Shown here piece by piece: positions 1 to 9,156 of a DNA stretch of 64,000 nt. The DNA is from Alphaproteobacteria bacterium (GTDB taxonomy: Bacteria > Pseudomonadota > Alphaproteobacteria > Sphingomonadales > Kordiimonadaceae), in assembly GCA_013372975.1 (NCBI GenBank), contig JABXIS010000006.1, forward strand, positions 1 through 64,000, in the 5' to 3' direction. Within the stretch, counting starts at the first letter, position 1, and each line of letters begins with the position of its first letter. Below the pieces are notes generated by a model. That model searched no databases. It saw only the letters and a list, made by a program, of their open reading frames with translations, and was not told the DNA's origin. The position numbers and the translations under genes are program-made.

Positions 1-37
1 AGAAGTCAGCTGCTCTATCCAGTTGAGCTACGGGACC
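1..37 (-). tRNA. tRNA-Arg (UCU), partial, 5' half
   Basis: The minus strand reads a tRNA 5' half: acceptor GGTCCCG, D-arm GCTC...GAGC, then GCTGA-CTTCT up to the window edge. With U33 in place, the last three bases (TCT) are the anticodon, which reads arginine AGA codons. The anticodon 3' stem, variable loop, T-arm and acceptor 3' strand lie outside the window. Confidence 0.85.
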
Positions 38-52
38 GCAATCTAGTAAATA

Positions 53-331
53 TTATTTGAAGTTGTCAGCATACGCTTGAATGTGGCGCTTCTTCTTGTG
101 AACAGCTTTCACTTCATACGGCAGGCCATTGCGAGACGCATATGCCTCTGCACTTTCCTGAGAATCAAACTTCATACGTATCTGACCGCGCATGTCAGCG
201 GACCCGGTCCAGCCCATCAAGGGATCAACCTTTTTCGCAAGCTCTGGTTCAAACTCCAGAACCCATTGGCGTGTATTGGCCGTGCCTGACTGCATGGCGT
301 GTTTCGCAGGTTGGTAGATACGTGCCTTCAT
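53..331 (-). CDS. ETC complex I NDUFS4-like accessory subunit
   Basis: A 92-residue protein of the 'ETC complex I subunit' family (the NDUFS4/18-kDa relative). It is expected at the matrix-arm side of NADH:ubiquinone oxidoreductase on the cytoplasmic face of the membrane. Seen: the N-terminal ARIYQPAK stretch, QSGTANTRQWVLEFEP, and a C-terminal SAEAYASRNGLPYEV segment, all typical of the family; full length for a bacterial member. A TTG two codons upstream is open, but the ATG at 331 follows GGGG at good spacing and is preferred. This subunit is characteristic of Alphaproteobacteria and mitochondria. It stands alone here, between two tRNA genes, away from the nuo operon. Confidence 0.9.
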   Translation of the reverse strand: MKARIYQPAKHAMQSGTANTRQWVLEFEPELAKKVDPLMGWTGSADMRGQIRMKFDSQESAEAYASRNGLPYEVKAVHKKKRHIQAYADNFK

Positions 332-474
332 GTTCAAACCCCATGATTTCTAACTCGCCGCACCAGCCACATGCCTTGATACACAGGACATACGCCGTTC
401 AGCGGTGCGCACCCTATATCAAACGTCGGCGAAAGGAAACAAGGAAATAGAGTATCGCGCCCTACCATTTCCAC

Positions 475-515
475 AAGAAAAAAGAGGCCTCGCCGATCAG
501 GGCGGAGGCCTCTTT
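475..515 (-). terminator. Rho-independent terminator after tRNA-Pro
   Basis: An 11-bp perfect stem (AAAGAGGCCTC / GAGGCCTCTTT) plus inner GCC/GGC pairs, followed on the minus strand by a T-rich run (TTTTTTCTTG). It lies directly downstream of the minus-strand tRNA-Pro. Confidence 0.85.
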
Positions 516-542
516 CTTTAATCCTCCTGGTAAGGGGATAAA

Positions 543-619
543 TGGTCGGGGAGACAAGATTCGAACTTGCGACCCCCTGTACCCAAAACAGGTGCGCTAC
601 CAGGCTGCGCCACTCCCCG
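543..619 (-). tRNA. tRNA-Pro (UGG)
   Basis: Complete 77-nt tRNA including an encoded CCA end. Acceptor CGGGGAG pairs with CTCCCCG, the anticodon loop is TTTTGGG giving anticodon TGG, and the T-arm contains GGTTCGAATC-type bases (AGTTCGAATCT). It reads CCA/CCN proline codons. A strong terminator follows on the same strand. Confidence 0.97.
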
Positions 620-698
620 ACGCCCGCGCTTTCTAATGTTACCGGATTTTGAATGCAAGTGGAAAATTCAAAAATGTTGGAAAATCTTGCCACCCCTG

Positions 699-1130
699 TC
701 AGGAATGCAATTTTCGCCGGTAACGCGCGACGTTCGATGGCTTGGAACCATCTGGTAACAGTACGGTTTGGGTGATTTCCATCACCGCCCCCTCTTCCAT
801 CAGGAAGCGAGCCGCCACCATCAATTCCCGCCCTTTATAAAAACCGCGACTTGTCAACTCCTGCGCAGTGGGCACCTCCACCACCATGGAATCGACAAGG
901 TCCTGTCCGTCAAATGGATGAGGTTCGCCGTCTGGAATGCCCGTGAAATTATAGGAATGGCTTTTGCCCTCGGCGTCCGTCCATTCAATCACAAACAGGA
1001 TGCCGTGTTTGCCGTCACTGATTTTATAGCCGCCAGCTGCAGGCGCTTCACCCTGCCCAAAGTCAGATGCGGCAATATCCAACTCCCAGTCCCCCAGAAA
1101 TCCCTCATATATTTTTTCGGTAGTCATCAT
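699..1130 (-). CDS. Hypothetical protein, 143 aa
   Basis: I do not recognise a named family. The protein begins [14 protein letters not shown], a pattern seen at the start of small lipocalin-like proteins (a GxW near the N-terminus), followed by many alternating hydrophobic residues suggesting a beta-barrel or beta-sandwich. There is no signal peptide or membrane segment. It ends in basic residues (RYRRKLHS). It lies 59 bases after the PaaI-type thioesterase on the same strand and may be the last gene of the cold-shock/DUF192/thioesterase operon. ATG 1130 is preceded only by a weak AAAGAG, and the second ATG is equally possible. A lipid- or ligand-binding role would be guesswork. Confidence 0.7.
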   Translation of the reverse strand: MMTTEKIYEGFLGDWELDIAASDFGQGEAPAAGGYKISDGKHGILFVIEWTDAEGKSHSYNFTGIPDGEPHPFDGQDLVDSMVVEVPTAQELTSRGFYKGRELMVAARFLMEEGAVMEITQTVLLPDGSKPSNVARYRRKLHS

Positions 1131-1189
1131 GCTCTTTCAGTCGTGATCTTGAGCTGAAGCCCCTACCACGACAAGCATGGAAAAGCCAG

Positions 1190-1651
1190 CTAACGCGGCC
1201 GGATTGTCTTGAAAACGCCACTTGCGGCAGCGATTTCCTTGCCTTCCGACATGATGATGCCTGTGACCGCCACAAGCCCGTCCTCCATGCCGGAGACCGA
1301 TGCGCTCCCCTCCACCCACTGGCCCTTGAACGCCGGGCCTAGAAAATCGGTTGTCAGCCGCACTGTCACAAAGGGTGGCTCGGCCACATCAAACACCGCG
1401 GTTGCCAGCAAGATATCGGCAAATGTCATGATCATGCCACCATGGCAGGCACCGCCCGCATTGATATGCCGGTCGGCCACACGAAAGCCGCGCACTTTGC
1501 CAGCTTCGGTCTGTTTTTCGAAGATGGGGCCATTTTCCCAGCCAAACGGGCTGTTGGAAAGGATCGGTTCAAAACCATCGGGTGGGCTTGCTTCCGCCAC
1601 CATCTCGGGTGTTGCTTTACGGGGTCCGAAGCTGTTTATCAGCCGGGTCAT
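1190..1651 (-). CDS. PaaI-family hotdog-fold acyl-CoA thioesterase
   Basis: A 153-residue single hotdog domain. The segment GGACHGGMIMTFADILLATA carries the HGG motif and the Asp in the following helix typical of PaaI/YbgC-type thioesterases, which hydrolyse acyl- or aryl-CoA thioesters in the cytosol. The C-terminal SEGKEIAAASGVFK strand is also family-like. Its start codon overlaps the stop of the DUF192 gene by four bases (ATGA), so the two are translationally coupled. The true substrate cannot be told from sequence. Confidence 0.88.
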   Translation of the reverse strand: MTRLINSFGPRKATPEMVAEASPPDGFEPILSNSPFGWENGPIFEKQTEAGKVRGFRVADRHINAGGACHGGMIMTFADILLATAVFDVAEPPFVTVRLTTDFLGPAFKGQWVEGSASVSGMEDGLVAVTGIIMSEGKEIAAASGVFKTIRPR

Positions 1652-2118
1652 TCCTTGGCTGTCCCCAAGAGAGAATGGCGCACCAGATCACCCGCCTTGA
1701 TGCCCAGTTCAGCCGCACGGCCACCGGGAATTTCAAGCACCGCTGAGGCCCTGCCTGTCGATGACCGGGATGTGAGCGTCTCTGGCTCGGCACTTTCAAC
1801 GATATTGGCGATCGTGCCGTTACGGCGGATAAAAATGATATCAAGCGGGATATAGGTGTTTTTCATCCAGAAAGACCGACGGTCGGCATCGGGAAAGACA
1901 AACAGCATGCCCTTATTGGGGCCAAGTTCACGGCGGAACATCAAGCCTTGGGCCCTGGCCTCAGGAGTTAGCGCCAATTCCACCCCGAAATGATGTTCGG
2001 TACCATCTGCGGTTTCCACAGTCAGGCTGCCCACATCTGCCACAGCCCGCATGGCCGCAAATACACAAAGAAAAAGCGACAGGAAAAAGCCAGCAAAAGC
2101 CCTATCCTGTCGCTTCAT
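1648..2118 (-). CDS. DUF192 family exported protein
   Basis: A 156-residue protein with an N-terminal signal peptide (MKRQDRAF then FFLSLFLCVFAAMRAVA). The DUF192 fold follows: HHFGVELALTPEARAQGLM, then GMLFVFPDADRRSFWMKNT, and an ILEIPGG-like strand near the end. DUF192 proteins are small periplasmic or surface proteins of unknown molecular function. The ATG at 2118 is chosen because AAGGAAG precedes it and it opens the signal peptide; the upstream in-frame extension has neither. It sits between the cold-shock gene and the thioesterase, overlapping the latter by four bases. Confidence 0.88.
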   Translation of the reverse strand: MKRQDRAFAGFFLSLFLCVFAAMRAVADVGSLTVETADGTEHHFGVELALTPEARAQGLMFRRELGPNKGMLFVFPDADRRSFWMKNTYIPLDIIFIRRNGTIANIVESAEPETLTSRSSTGRASAVLEIPGGRAAELGIKAGDLVRHSLLGTAKE

Positions 2119-2155
2119 GTTTCTTCCTTTCGCCTGCCCGGCGAAACGCGCGTGC

Positions 2156-2707
2156 TTACGCATCACCCGGCAAAGCAATTTGGGCCACAAGTGGGCCCCG
2201 CTCACCGGTACCGATCCGCACCCGCACTTCCTGACTAGGTTCAAGATCGGTCAAACCAGCGCGGCGCAGGGTTTCGATATGAACGAAAATATCCTGCGTT
2301 CCTTCACCACGGGATACAAAACCATATCCCTTGGTGCGGTTGAACCATTTCACCACAACGTCTTCGAAGTCCGGATTAACATCGATCTCCATACCCGGAT
2401 GAGAGAAAGAAGACCGTCCCAGGTCCTCAGGCGCAACAGCAGTTGAAAGGTCCAGAGACTGAACCTCCGTGGCCTGACGGCCTTTGTCGCGCACCACCGC
2501 TTGGCAGATAACAGTGGTTCCCTCAGGAACCGAGCGGCGCCCTACATCACGAAGTACAGAAAAGTGCAGAAGCACATCGCCGTCATTATCGTCGGGCACG
2601 ATAAACCCGTACCCTTTGACGGCGTCAAACCATTTGACCCTGCCAGTAACTTCCTGGCTAATTTCATCGGGCCGTTCCTCAGAACAGATCGCACTACGGC
2701 CGTCCAT
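2156..2707 (-). CDS. Double cold-shock-domain protein (CspD-like)
   Basis: A 183-residue protein with two cold-shock OB-folds. Domain 1 (about 20-90) has [17 protein letters not shown] with the RNP-like KGYGFI and an LLHFSVL strand. Domain 2 (about 112-178) has [15 protein letters not shown] and DIFVHIE. Tandem CSD proteins are common in Alphaproteobacteria and bind single-stranded RNA or DNA, usually in stationary phase or cold. AAGGGGGG lies a suitable distance before the ATG. It is the first gene of a minus-strand operon with DUF192 and thioesterase genes. Confidence 0.92.
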   Translation of the reverse strand: MDGRSAICSEERPDEISQEVTGRVKWFDAVKGYGFIVPDDNDGDVLLHFSVLRDVGRRSVPEGTTVICQAVVRDKGRQATEVQSLDLSTAVAPEDLGRSSFSHPGMEIDVNPDFEDVVVKWFNRTKGYGFVSRGEGTQDIFVHIETLRRAGLTDLEPSQEVRVRIGTGERGPLVAQIALPGDA

Positions 2708-2774
2708 ACCATTCCCCCCTTAGGAATACCCTGCACAGGCACTAAAGATTAGCTATGTGCTGAATGCTAGTCAT

Positions 2775-2814
2775 AAAAAACGGCGCCCGCAACACTTTTG
2801 TCGCAGGCGCCGCT
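2775..2814 (-). terminator. Rho-independent terminator after nhaB
   Basis: On the minus strand, GCGGCGCC-T-GCGACA pairs with TGTTGC-G-GGCGCCGT and is followed by TTTTTT. It lies about 30 bases past the nhaB stop. Confidence 0.9.
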
Positions 2815-2843
2815 TGGCAACTTATTGTTTGGCTGGCAATTTT

Positions 2844-4433
2844 TTAGTGATGGCCACCCGCTGGAGCCTCACCAACCTTCTCGGAATGATGCTCGATATA
2901 GTGCCCCTCATACAACTTATCCGTCATTGGCTCGAGGAAATTTGCAACCCCGATGTAGCCAACGAGGGACATCACGATGGTGTATGGCAGCGCCATTTTC
3001 ACCATGGTCATGTACGACAGCCGGATCAACGGCGCGAGCGCGCTGGTAAGCAGGAACAGGAAGGCTGCCTGCCCGTTTGGCGTTGCAACAGACGGAATGT
3101 TCGTGCCCGTGTTGATTGCCACAGCCATCAGGTCGAATGTGTCGCGGGTGATCACGTCATTGGCCAGGGCTTTCGCCATCTCGCTGACGTAAACCGTTGC
3201 CACAAATACGTTATCTGAAATCGCCGACAGGGCACCGTTCGCGATATAAAGCGCGGTGATCTGGCCATGACCATCAAGGCCGAGGACGAAATTTGTCACC
3301 GGCGCAAACAGGCCATTGTCTGCAATCACACCGACGATCGCAAAGAACACAACGAGGAGAGCCGTAAACGGCAGCGCTTCTTCAAACGCGTGGCCGATCT
3401 GATGCTCTTCAGTCACACCGGTGAAAGCAGACGCCAGTACGATCACCGACAGACCGATGATGCCAACAGCCGCAAAGTGGAACAGAAGCGCCACAATCAG
3501 CCACAGGCCGACGATGCCCTGAACAACAAGCGATGCGTTATCGCGGGCAGTACGGCGCTCACTGGTGTAAGCGTCATAATCAGCGATCACATTCATCACT
3601 TTTTCAGGAATTTTGGCGCCGTAACCCATGATGCCAGTCATCTCAAGGACAACGCATGTCGCAAGACCGGCGATCAGCACAGGCAGCGTTACTGGCAGCA
3701 TACGGAAGAAGAACTCAACAAATTGCCAGTTGGCTTGTGTGCCAATCAGGATGTTCTGTGGCTCGCCTACCAGTGTCATCACACCACCAAGTGCGGTACC
3801 CACGGCCGCGTGCATCATAAGGCTACGCAGGAATGCGCGGAAACCTTCAAGGTCATCGGCATTCAGCTTGTCGAGCTCACCATCGTGCATATGGTCATGA
3901 TCATGATGGAATTCCTTGCCCGACGCCACTTTGTGGTAGATGGAATAAAAACCAACGGAGATGGCAATAACAACTGCTGTCACCGTCAAGGCATCAAGGA
4001 AAGCCGACAGGAAAGCGGCCATGAAGCAGAAGATCAATGACAACATCACCTTGTTGCGCACTTTCACCAGGATCTTGGTGAACACAAACAACAGCATGTT
4101 CTTCATGAAGTAGATACCAGCAACCATGAACACCAGAAGCAGGATCACTTCAAGGTTGGCCGTGATCTCATGCTCAAGGGTTTTGGGCGATGTCATGCCA
4201 ATGGCAACCGCCTCAAATGCCAAAAGCCCACCCGGCTGCAGTGGATAGCACTTAAGCGCCATCGCAAGGGTGAAGATAAACTCCAGCACCAGAGCCCAGC
4301 CTGCCACATAGGGGCTGACAAAATAGAATAATATTGGGTTGATGATCAGAAACGCCAGAATGGTCAATTTGTACCATTCGGCAGAGTTACCCAGGAAGTT
4401 CCTCCCCGCTGGGTTCGCGAAAAGCGACGCCAT
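2844..4433 (-). CDS. nhaB: Na+/H+ antiporter NhaB
   Basis: A 529-residue polytopic inner-membrane antiporter exchanging cytoplasmic Na+ (or Li+) for protons. It matches my memory of E. coli NhaB almost from end to end: RNFLG.S..WYKL near the N-terminus, [54 protein letters not shown], and [19 protein letters not shown]. The ATG at 4433 is chosen because AGAGGGA precedes it and it aligns with the family start. A His-rich cytoplasmic loop (residues about 176-183) and a His-rich C-terminus are unusual. It is monocistronic with its own terminator and divergent from xdhC. With nhaA at 32 kb it points to life in salty water. Confidence 0.96.
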   Translation of the reverse strand: MASLFANPAGRNFLGNSAEWYKLTILAFLIINPILFYFVSPYVAGWALVLEFIFTLAMALKCYPLQPGGLLAFEAVAIGMTSPKTLEHEITANLEVILLLVFMVAGIYFMKNMLLFVFTKILVKVRNKVMLSLIFCFMAAFLSAFLDALTVTAVVIAISVGFYSIYHKVASGKEFHHDHDHMHDGELDKLNADDLEGFRAFLRSLMMHAAVGTALGGVMTLVGEPQNILIGTQANWQFVEFFFRMLPVTLPVLIAGLATCVVLEMTGIMGYGAKIPEKVMNVIADYDAYTSERRTARDNASLVVQGIVGLWLIVALLFHFAAVGIIGLSVIVLASAFTGVTEEHQIGHAFEEALPFTALLVVFFAIVGVIADNGLFAPVTNFVLGLDGHGQITALYIANGALSAISDNVFVATVYVSEMAKALANDVITRDTFDLMAVAINTGTNIPSVATPNGQAAFLFLLTSALAPLIRLSYMTMVKMALPYTIVMSLVGYIGVANFLEPMTDKLYEGHYIEHHSEKVGEAPAGGHH

Positions 4434-4630
4434 ATTTAATCCCTCTTTACTGTTCCGCCTGTCCCACAGGCAATCAATATAGGGCAAGCTTTTACTGTGC
4501 ACCCTGCCCCAAAGCAAGCCAAACCGGGTGGTAATACCGCCAACGTAGGCCAAAGGTTGACCTTGCACCCACCTCCCCCGGTGGTTACCGTTAATAAGAC
4601 GATCATAACCGATTTTACGGCAAAATAATT

Positions 4631-5572
4631 ATGGAAAAAATTTTCGCATCCTTGGCCAAATGGCATCAGGAGGGCATGAAAACGGCGCTGGCTGTGGTGA
4701 CCCGGACATGGGGATCGGCGCCGCGCGGTGTCGGCAGCCTGATGGCAATTGCAAAAGACGGCCGTTTTGAAGGGTCTGTATCTGGTGGCTGTGTTGAAGG
4801 AACGGTCATTGCCGAGGCCCTCGCACTTATTGAAGCCGGCGGTACAAAATGCCTGAGTTTCACTGTCGCCTCGGAGCAAGCATGGGAAGTCGGGCTGGCC
4901 TGCGGCGGCCAGATCGATATTCAAGTGGTTGCCCTTGGCGGCGCAGTAGACAAGCAGGCGAACTCGATCATTGCCGCAATCACCAATCGCCAATGCGGTC
5001 GAATTGCGTTCTCTCTTGTGCAGGGAACTTTCAATTTTCTTGAAGAAAAACAAATAGATATAATACAAATTTCAGAGGAGATACTGTCTCTGAAACTGGA
5101 GCCAAAGTGTAGGCTTGTCCTCATTGGCGCCGTGCATATTGCGCAGTATCTGGCGCCGATGGCCATAGAAACAGGCTTTGACGTAACAGTTATCGACCCC
5201 CGCGCAACCTTCACCGAAAGCCGGGATTTTGGTGCCGCCACCATAGTAGAAGATTGGCCCGATGAGGTGTTTGCCCGGCAGGCCGCAGATGATCATACCG
5301 CTATTGTGACCCTCACCCATGATCCCAAGATTGATGATGCGGCCCTCGCCCCGGCCCTCAAAAGCAGTGCTTTCTATATTGGATGTCTGGGTAGCAAGAA
5401 AACCCATGCAGCACGGCTTTCCCGCCTGCAGGATGCGGGTTTTGGTGCAGAATCACTTGGCCGCATCCATGGCCCTGTTGGGCTCAATATTGGTGCAAAG
5501 AACCCGGCAGAAATCGCAGTGTCTATTCTCGCGGAAATTATACAGGTCCAAAGGCACACAGATGCGATATGA
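4631..5572 (+). CDS. xdhC: XdhC/CoxI family molybdenum-enzyme maturation protein
   Basis: A 313-residue protein. The N-terminal XdhC_CoxI domain shows AVVTRTWGSAPRGVGSLMAI and GSVSGGCVEG. The C-terminal Rossmann-like XdhC_C domain (about 155-290) begins LVLIGAVHIAQYLAPMA, with GCLGSKKTHAARL and HGPVGLNIGAKNPAEIAVS. The family binds Mo cofactor, promotes its sulfuration and inserts it into xanthine dehydrogenase-type enzymes. It overlaps the next gene by 11 bases and so is co-translated with it. No xdh/cox structural subunits occur in this window; the client enzyme must be elsewhere. Confidence 0.93.
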   Translation: MEKIFASLAKWHQEGMKTALAVVTRTWGSAPRGVGSLMAIAKDGRFEGSVSGGCVEGTVIAEALALIEAGGTKCLSFTVASEQAWEVGLACGGQIDIQVVALGGAVDKQANSIIAAITNRQCGRIAFSLVQGTFNFLEEKQIDIIQISEEILSLKLEPKCRLVLIGAVHIAQYLAPMAIETGFDVTVIDPRATFTESRDFGAATIVEDWPDEVFARQAADDHTAIVTLTHDPKIDDAALAPALKSSAFYIGCLGSKKTHAARLSRLQDAGFGAESLGRIHGPVGLNIGAKNPAEIAVSILAEIIQVQRHTDAI

Positions 5573-7154
5573 AACAATCTCAGCCACAGATGCCTTGGGT
5601 TGGCGCCTGGCACATAGTGTGAAAGTTGCCGGCAAGCGCCTCCCAAAAGGCAAGGAACTATCTGAAGCCGATATCAAACAGCTCAAAGCCGCCAGCATAC
5701 CCTCGTTACATGCCTTCAAACTGGAGGAAGGCGATATTCCAGAAGATTCCGCTGCCGAATCGGTGGCACTCCATGTAATGGGCACCGGCCTCAAACTCGG
5801 AATCGCAACCCGCGGGCGATGTAACCTGCATGCAACCGCTGCCGGACTGCTTCTTGCTGATGATAGCGTCCATGCACTGAATAGTGCAGGCGAATCAATA
5901 ACGCTTGCCACGCTCCCGCATCTGACCCCCGTCGCGGCGGGGCAATTGGTGGCCACCGCCAAGATCATCCCTTATGCCGTTGGCGAGCAGGAACTGAAAG
6001 CAGCGCTTCAGGCGCCACAAAGCTTGTCGGTAGCGCCTTTCAAGGCCTTCACAGCCAGCCTTATTACGACAGGTGCGACGCTCGCTGAAAAACCCAGGAA
6101 GCTTACAGAAGCTCGTCTTTCAGCCCTTCAGGGCACCATCAGCCGACACAAAAGCTGTGGCCATACGGTTTCGGAACTGGCGGCTTGCCTGACTGCGGAA
6201 GCTGACCAGGACACTAACATCATCCTGATCCTTGGCCTGTCTGCGATCAGTGACCGGCGCGATATCGTGCCTGCCGCACTGGAAGCCGCTGGGGGGCAGA
6301 TCATTTCGCTCGGCATGCCGGTTGATCCCGGCAACCTACTGATGCTTGGCATATTGAACGGCAAGACCGTACTTGGCCTTCCCGGCTGCGCACGCTCCCC
6401 CGCCCTCAATGGTCTTGATTGGGTGCTGGAGCGTTTCGCGGCCGGCTTACCGGTTGACCGCAAGGCAATCGCAAATATGGGGATCGGCGGTCTTCTCAAG
6501 GAAACCCCGAACCGCCCTGAACCGCGTGCGCCACTTCACACCAAAGAAATGCCGCTCGTTCAGCCCGTTATTCTTGCTGCTGGCCGTTCCACGCGTGCAG
6601 GGCACGCCAATAAGCTTCTATCGTCCATGAATGGCAAAGCCGTTATCAGGAATACGGTAGCGCCCTGGATTGAGGAAGAGTGCCTAACCCCATTGGTCAT
6701 CACAGGGCATGAGCAATCTGCCTTGGCAAAGGCGCTGTCCGGCCTGAACGTGGAGATCCTCCACAACCCGGAGTATGCGACCGGCATGGCCTCCAGCCTC
6801 CGTCTTGGCATCAAGAGTGTTCCGGAAGGCGCTGTATTCGCCTGCATTGCGCTGGGAGACATGCCATTTGTAAAGCCTTCAACTTTCAAGGCTTTGAGCG
6901 AAACCGCCAACCGGCTGTCCGAATACAAAATTTTTATACCAACCTTTAATGGCAAACGCGGCAATCCGGTTCTTTGGCAACGCGATATGTTCGGTGAACT
7001 TGCCGACATCGAAGGAGACAAAGGCGGCCGCGGCCTTATCCATTTGCACGAAGAGCTGGTCTGTGAGGTTCCGGTAGACGATCCCGGCATATTGATTGAT
7101 CTGGACACCCCGGAAGCCATGGCCCAGTTCGGGATCGAACCAGTATCCTCTTGA
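5562..7154 (+). CDS. Fused molybdopterin-binding / MocA-like cytidylyltransferase
   Basis: A 530-residue two-domain protein. Residues 1 to about 320 resemble the MoeA/MoaB-like molybdopterin-binding domain (GWRLAHSVKVAGKRLPKG at the start, DTNIILILGLSAISDRRDIVP in the middle). Residues about 335-525 form an NTP-transferase of the MobA/MocA type: PVILAAGRSTRAG with a downstream Lys, CIALGDMPFV, GNPVLW, and ILIDLDTPE. It probably attaches a nucleotide (CMP) to Mo-molybdopterin for xanthine-dehydrogenase-type enzymes. The ATG at 5562, overlapping the end of xdhC, is preferred over a far-upstream start that would run through xdhC in another frame. Confidence 0.87.
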   Translation: MRYETISATDALGWRLAHSVKVAGKRLPKGKELSEADIKQLKAASIPSLHAFKLEEGDIPEDSAAESVALHVMGTGLKLGIATRGRCNLHATAAGLLLADDSVHALNSAGESITLATLPHLTPVAAGQLVATAKIIPYAVGEQELKAALQAPQSLSVAPFKAFTASLITTGATLAEKPRKLTEARLSALQGTISRHKSCGHTVSELAACLTAEADQDTNIILILGLSAISDRRDIVPAALEAAGGQIISLGMPVDPGNLLMLGILNGKTVLGLPGCARSPALNGLDWVLERFAAGLPVDRKAIANMGIGGLLKETPNRPEPRAPLHTKEMPLVQPVILAAGRSTRAGHANKLLSSMNGKAVIRNTVAPWIEEECLTPLVITGHEQSALAKALSGLNVEILHNPEYATGMASSLRLGIKSVPEGAVFACIALGDMPFVKPSTFKALSETANRLSEYKIFIPTFNGKRGNPVLWQRDMFGELADIEGDKGGRGLIHLHEELVCEVPVDDPGILIDLDTPEAMAQFGIEPVSS

Positions 7155-7157
7155 GCG

Positions 7158-7754
7158 TCAGGGCAGCATCGCCATCAGTTCGTCTTCGCTGGCTTCCAAC
7201 ATATCTTTCACCAGGCTATAGGAAAACCCTGCCCGCATCATGGCCGCCTTTTCCTTTTCGAGCTTGTCTTCCGTATTGCGATCAGCCCTGCGGAAGGCAC
7301 CAAAGCGCCTGCGGCGAACATAGGCTGCGGCTGCCTGCCGATCGGCATCTTCGTCTGCTTCGGCATCAAACTCGCGGAGAGCTGCAGTGGCAATGGCTTC
7401 CGGCACGCCTTTGTAGCGCAGATCCTGTGTGATCATACGCGTAGGCTTGCCTCGCCTTACTAACATCTCCACGCGCTGGCGGGCGTAGGCTGCATCATCC
7501 ACATAGCCATAGCGCACGCATTTCGCCACCACAGTATCAATCCAGCCACGCTGCTCATCTGTTGGTGGGGCGTTTTCCATAGTCCTGCGCTTGATCTTGC
7601 GTTCAAGCACAGCGCGCAGATTGGCTTCTGTGCTGGAAAACCGGCCAAGATAGTGAAGCGCCGCGCGCTCCAAATAGGCTTCACTTACCTTCTTTGGGCC
7701 CCTGGGCGCCCTGCCCCCTCTGGCCTTAGGCGTATCCGCCCGGTCGATTTTCAT
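7158..7754 (-). CDS. recX: RecX family regulatory protein
   Basis: A 198-residue basic, helical protein. Seen: YLERAALHYLGRFSSTEANLRAVL, then WIDTVVAKCVRYGYVDDAAYARQ, and three-helix repeats ending FRRADRNTEDKLEKEKAAMMRAGFS-type sequence. RecX proteins cap RecA filaments and limit SOS and recombination. Here the gene is not next to recA; instead its ATG overlaps the end of an aminotransferase gene by four bases, so expression is coupled to that gene. It converges with the Mo-cofactor operon, with three bases between stops. Confidence 0.9.
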   Translation of the reverse strand: MKIDRADTPKARGGRAPRGPKKVSEAYLERAALHYLGRFSSTEANLRAVLERKIKRRTMENAPPTDEQRGWIDTVVAKCVRYGYVDDAAYARQRVEMLVRRGKPTRMITQDLRYKGVPEAIATAALREFDAEADEDADRQAAAAYVRRRRFGAFRRADRNTEDKLEKEKAAMMRAGFSYSLVKDMLEASEDELMAMLP

Positions 7755-8953
7755 GTCTTCAGAGCCTCAACTGCACTCAGGAAACGGTCGATTTCATCGT
7801 CAGCATTATAATAGTGCGGCGAAACCCGCACAGTGGTTGCGATCCCGCGGGCATCAAGGTCAAGCCGAGTGTGGACCACGCTGGCAACTTGAACATTGAT
7901 GCCCTGTTGTGCGAGACGCACCTTAACTTCCATGGCATCCAAACCTTCTTTGTTGAAAGTGATGATTGCCGCAGGCGCATTTTGAGGACATGTGGGAATA
8001 ACCCCCGGAATACTATAGAGACGAGACCTGAGATTATTTGCGATGGCCTGGGTCCGTTTATAGCATCTTTCAGGTCCAATAGCTTGCAGGTACCGAACTG
8101 CGGCGCCAAAGCCCAGTTGGTTCACCACACTCCGTTCCCAATCCTCGAACACACCGGCGTCAGTGCGAAGCTTGTAATCATAGTCCCCTACCCATTCAGC
8201 AGCCTGATTGGACAGGAAAACCGGGTCCAGCTCGGACAAGATTTCCTTTTTTACATACAAATAACCCACTCCGCGCGGACCGCGCAGAAACTTGCGGGAT
8301 GTTCCCGTAAGCATGTCACACCCAATATCGTCGACATTCACAGGCATTTGCCCAACGGCCTGACAGGCATCGAGCAAATAAAGCACGCCCCTTTCTCGCG
8401 TAATGCGGCCTATTTCGTGGACAGGATTGAGCTGGCCGCTTGAGGACGGCACCTGTGCGACAGCAACAACACGGGTTCGGCTATCTATCAGGCTTGCCAG
8501 ATGATCTAAGTCCAGTTCACCGTCCGGTCCGGCACGAGCCACCCGGATCTCCACACCATGGCGCCTGGCCTGCTGCAGGAAGGATACAAAGTTGCTGCAA
8601 TATTCATTGAAGGCCGTGACCAGATTGTCCCCGTCCTGAAAAGGGATGCTATAAAACGCCTTGGCCCAGGCTTCGACAGCACTTCCTGTGAGTGCCATTT
8701 CATCTCTTTGGGCCCCAAGCAGCGCCGCAATCGCACCGTAAGCCCCTTCAAGCGCCTCAAACTGTTGCGCTTGGGCCACATATCCACCGTGATATATTTC
8801 CTGTGCAAGATGCTGCTCAAGCGCATTGATCACAGGCCCTGGCATTAGCGCGGAACCGCAGTTATCCAAATGCAAACTGGTGTTTACACCGGGGGTTTCT
8901 TCCCGCACCTTATCAAGCAATTCCTTGGAAAACTCAGATGACAGCACTGTCAT
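7751..8953 (-). CDS. Class V aminotransferase (cysteine desulfurase/IPN-epimerase-like)
   Basis: A 400-residue PLP enzyme of fold type I, class V. Seen: LHLDNCGSALMP near the N-terminus, VAVAQVPSSSGQLNPV, LLDACQAVGQMPV (Asp-Ala-x-Gln binding the PLP pyridine) and MLTGTSRKFLRGPRGVGYLYV with the Schiff-base Lys. The TSRK-FLRGPRG pattern is closer to isopenicillin-N-epimerase-like or ergothioneine EgtE-like members than to IscS/SufS, and no IscS-type C-terminal active-site Cys loop is evident. GAGG precedes the ATG. It overlaps recX. The substrate is unknown. Confidence 0.82.
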   Translation of the reverse strand: MTVLSSEFSKELLDKVREETPGVNTSLHLDNCGSALMPGPVINALEQHLAQEIYHGGYVAQAQQFEALEGAYGAIAALLGAQRDEMALTGSAVEAWAKAFYSIPFQDGDNLVTAFNEYCSNFVSFLQQARRHGVEIRVARAGPDGELDLDHLASLIDSRTRVVAVAQVPSSSGQLNPVHEIGRITRERGVLYLLDACQAVGQMPVNVDDIGCDMLTGTSRKFLRGPRGVGYLYVKKEILSELDPVFLSNQAAEWVGDYDYKLRTDAGVFEDWERSVVNQLGFGAAVRYLQAIGPERCYKRTQAIANNLRSRLYSIPGVIPTCPQNAPAAIITFNKEGLDAMEVKVRLAQQGINVQVASVVHTRLDLDARGIATTVRVSPHYYNADDEIDRFLSAVEALKT

Positions 8954-9156
8954 TTTTTGGCCTCAATCTTCTTATAATCCGCCCTACCGTGTGCTCCTGT
9001 AACCAGAATTAACTTGCGCCGCCGGTTCGCAGACTGTAATTCAGCCGTAATATTCAGGCACACAGCTGTTCCGAAGTGAACAGGTTTTGTCAGGTCAAAA
9101 GCAAGCGTTATTTTGGCCTAGGCATTTGTGTGCCAAGTATGTAGTTTGTATAAAGT

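Noticed and set aside
3267-4040. 257-codon frame antisense to nhaB
   Set aside because: His/Arg-rich low-quality sequence typical of a shadow; nhaB is unmistakable.
5319-5561. Upstream extension of the molybdopterin-binding/MocA protein
   Set aside because: It would run through the xdhC C-terminus in another frame; the ATG at 5562 fits both the family start and the overlap pattern.
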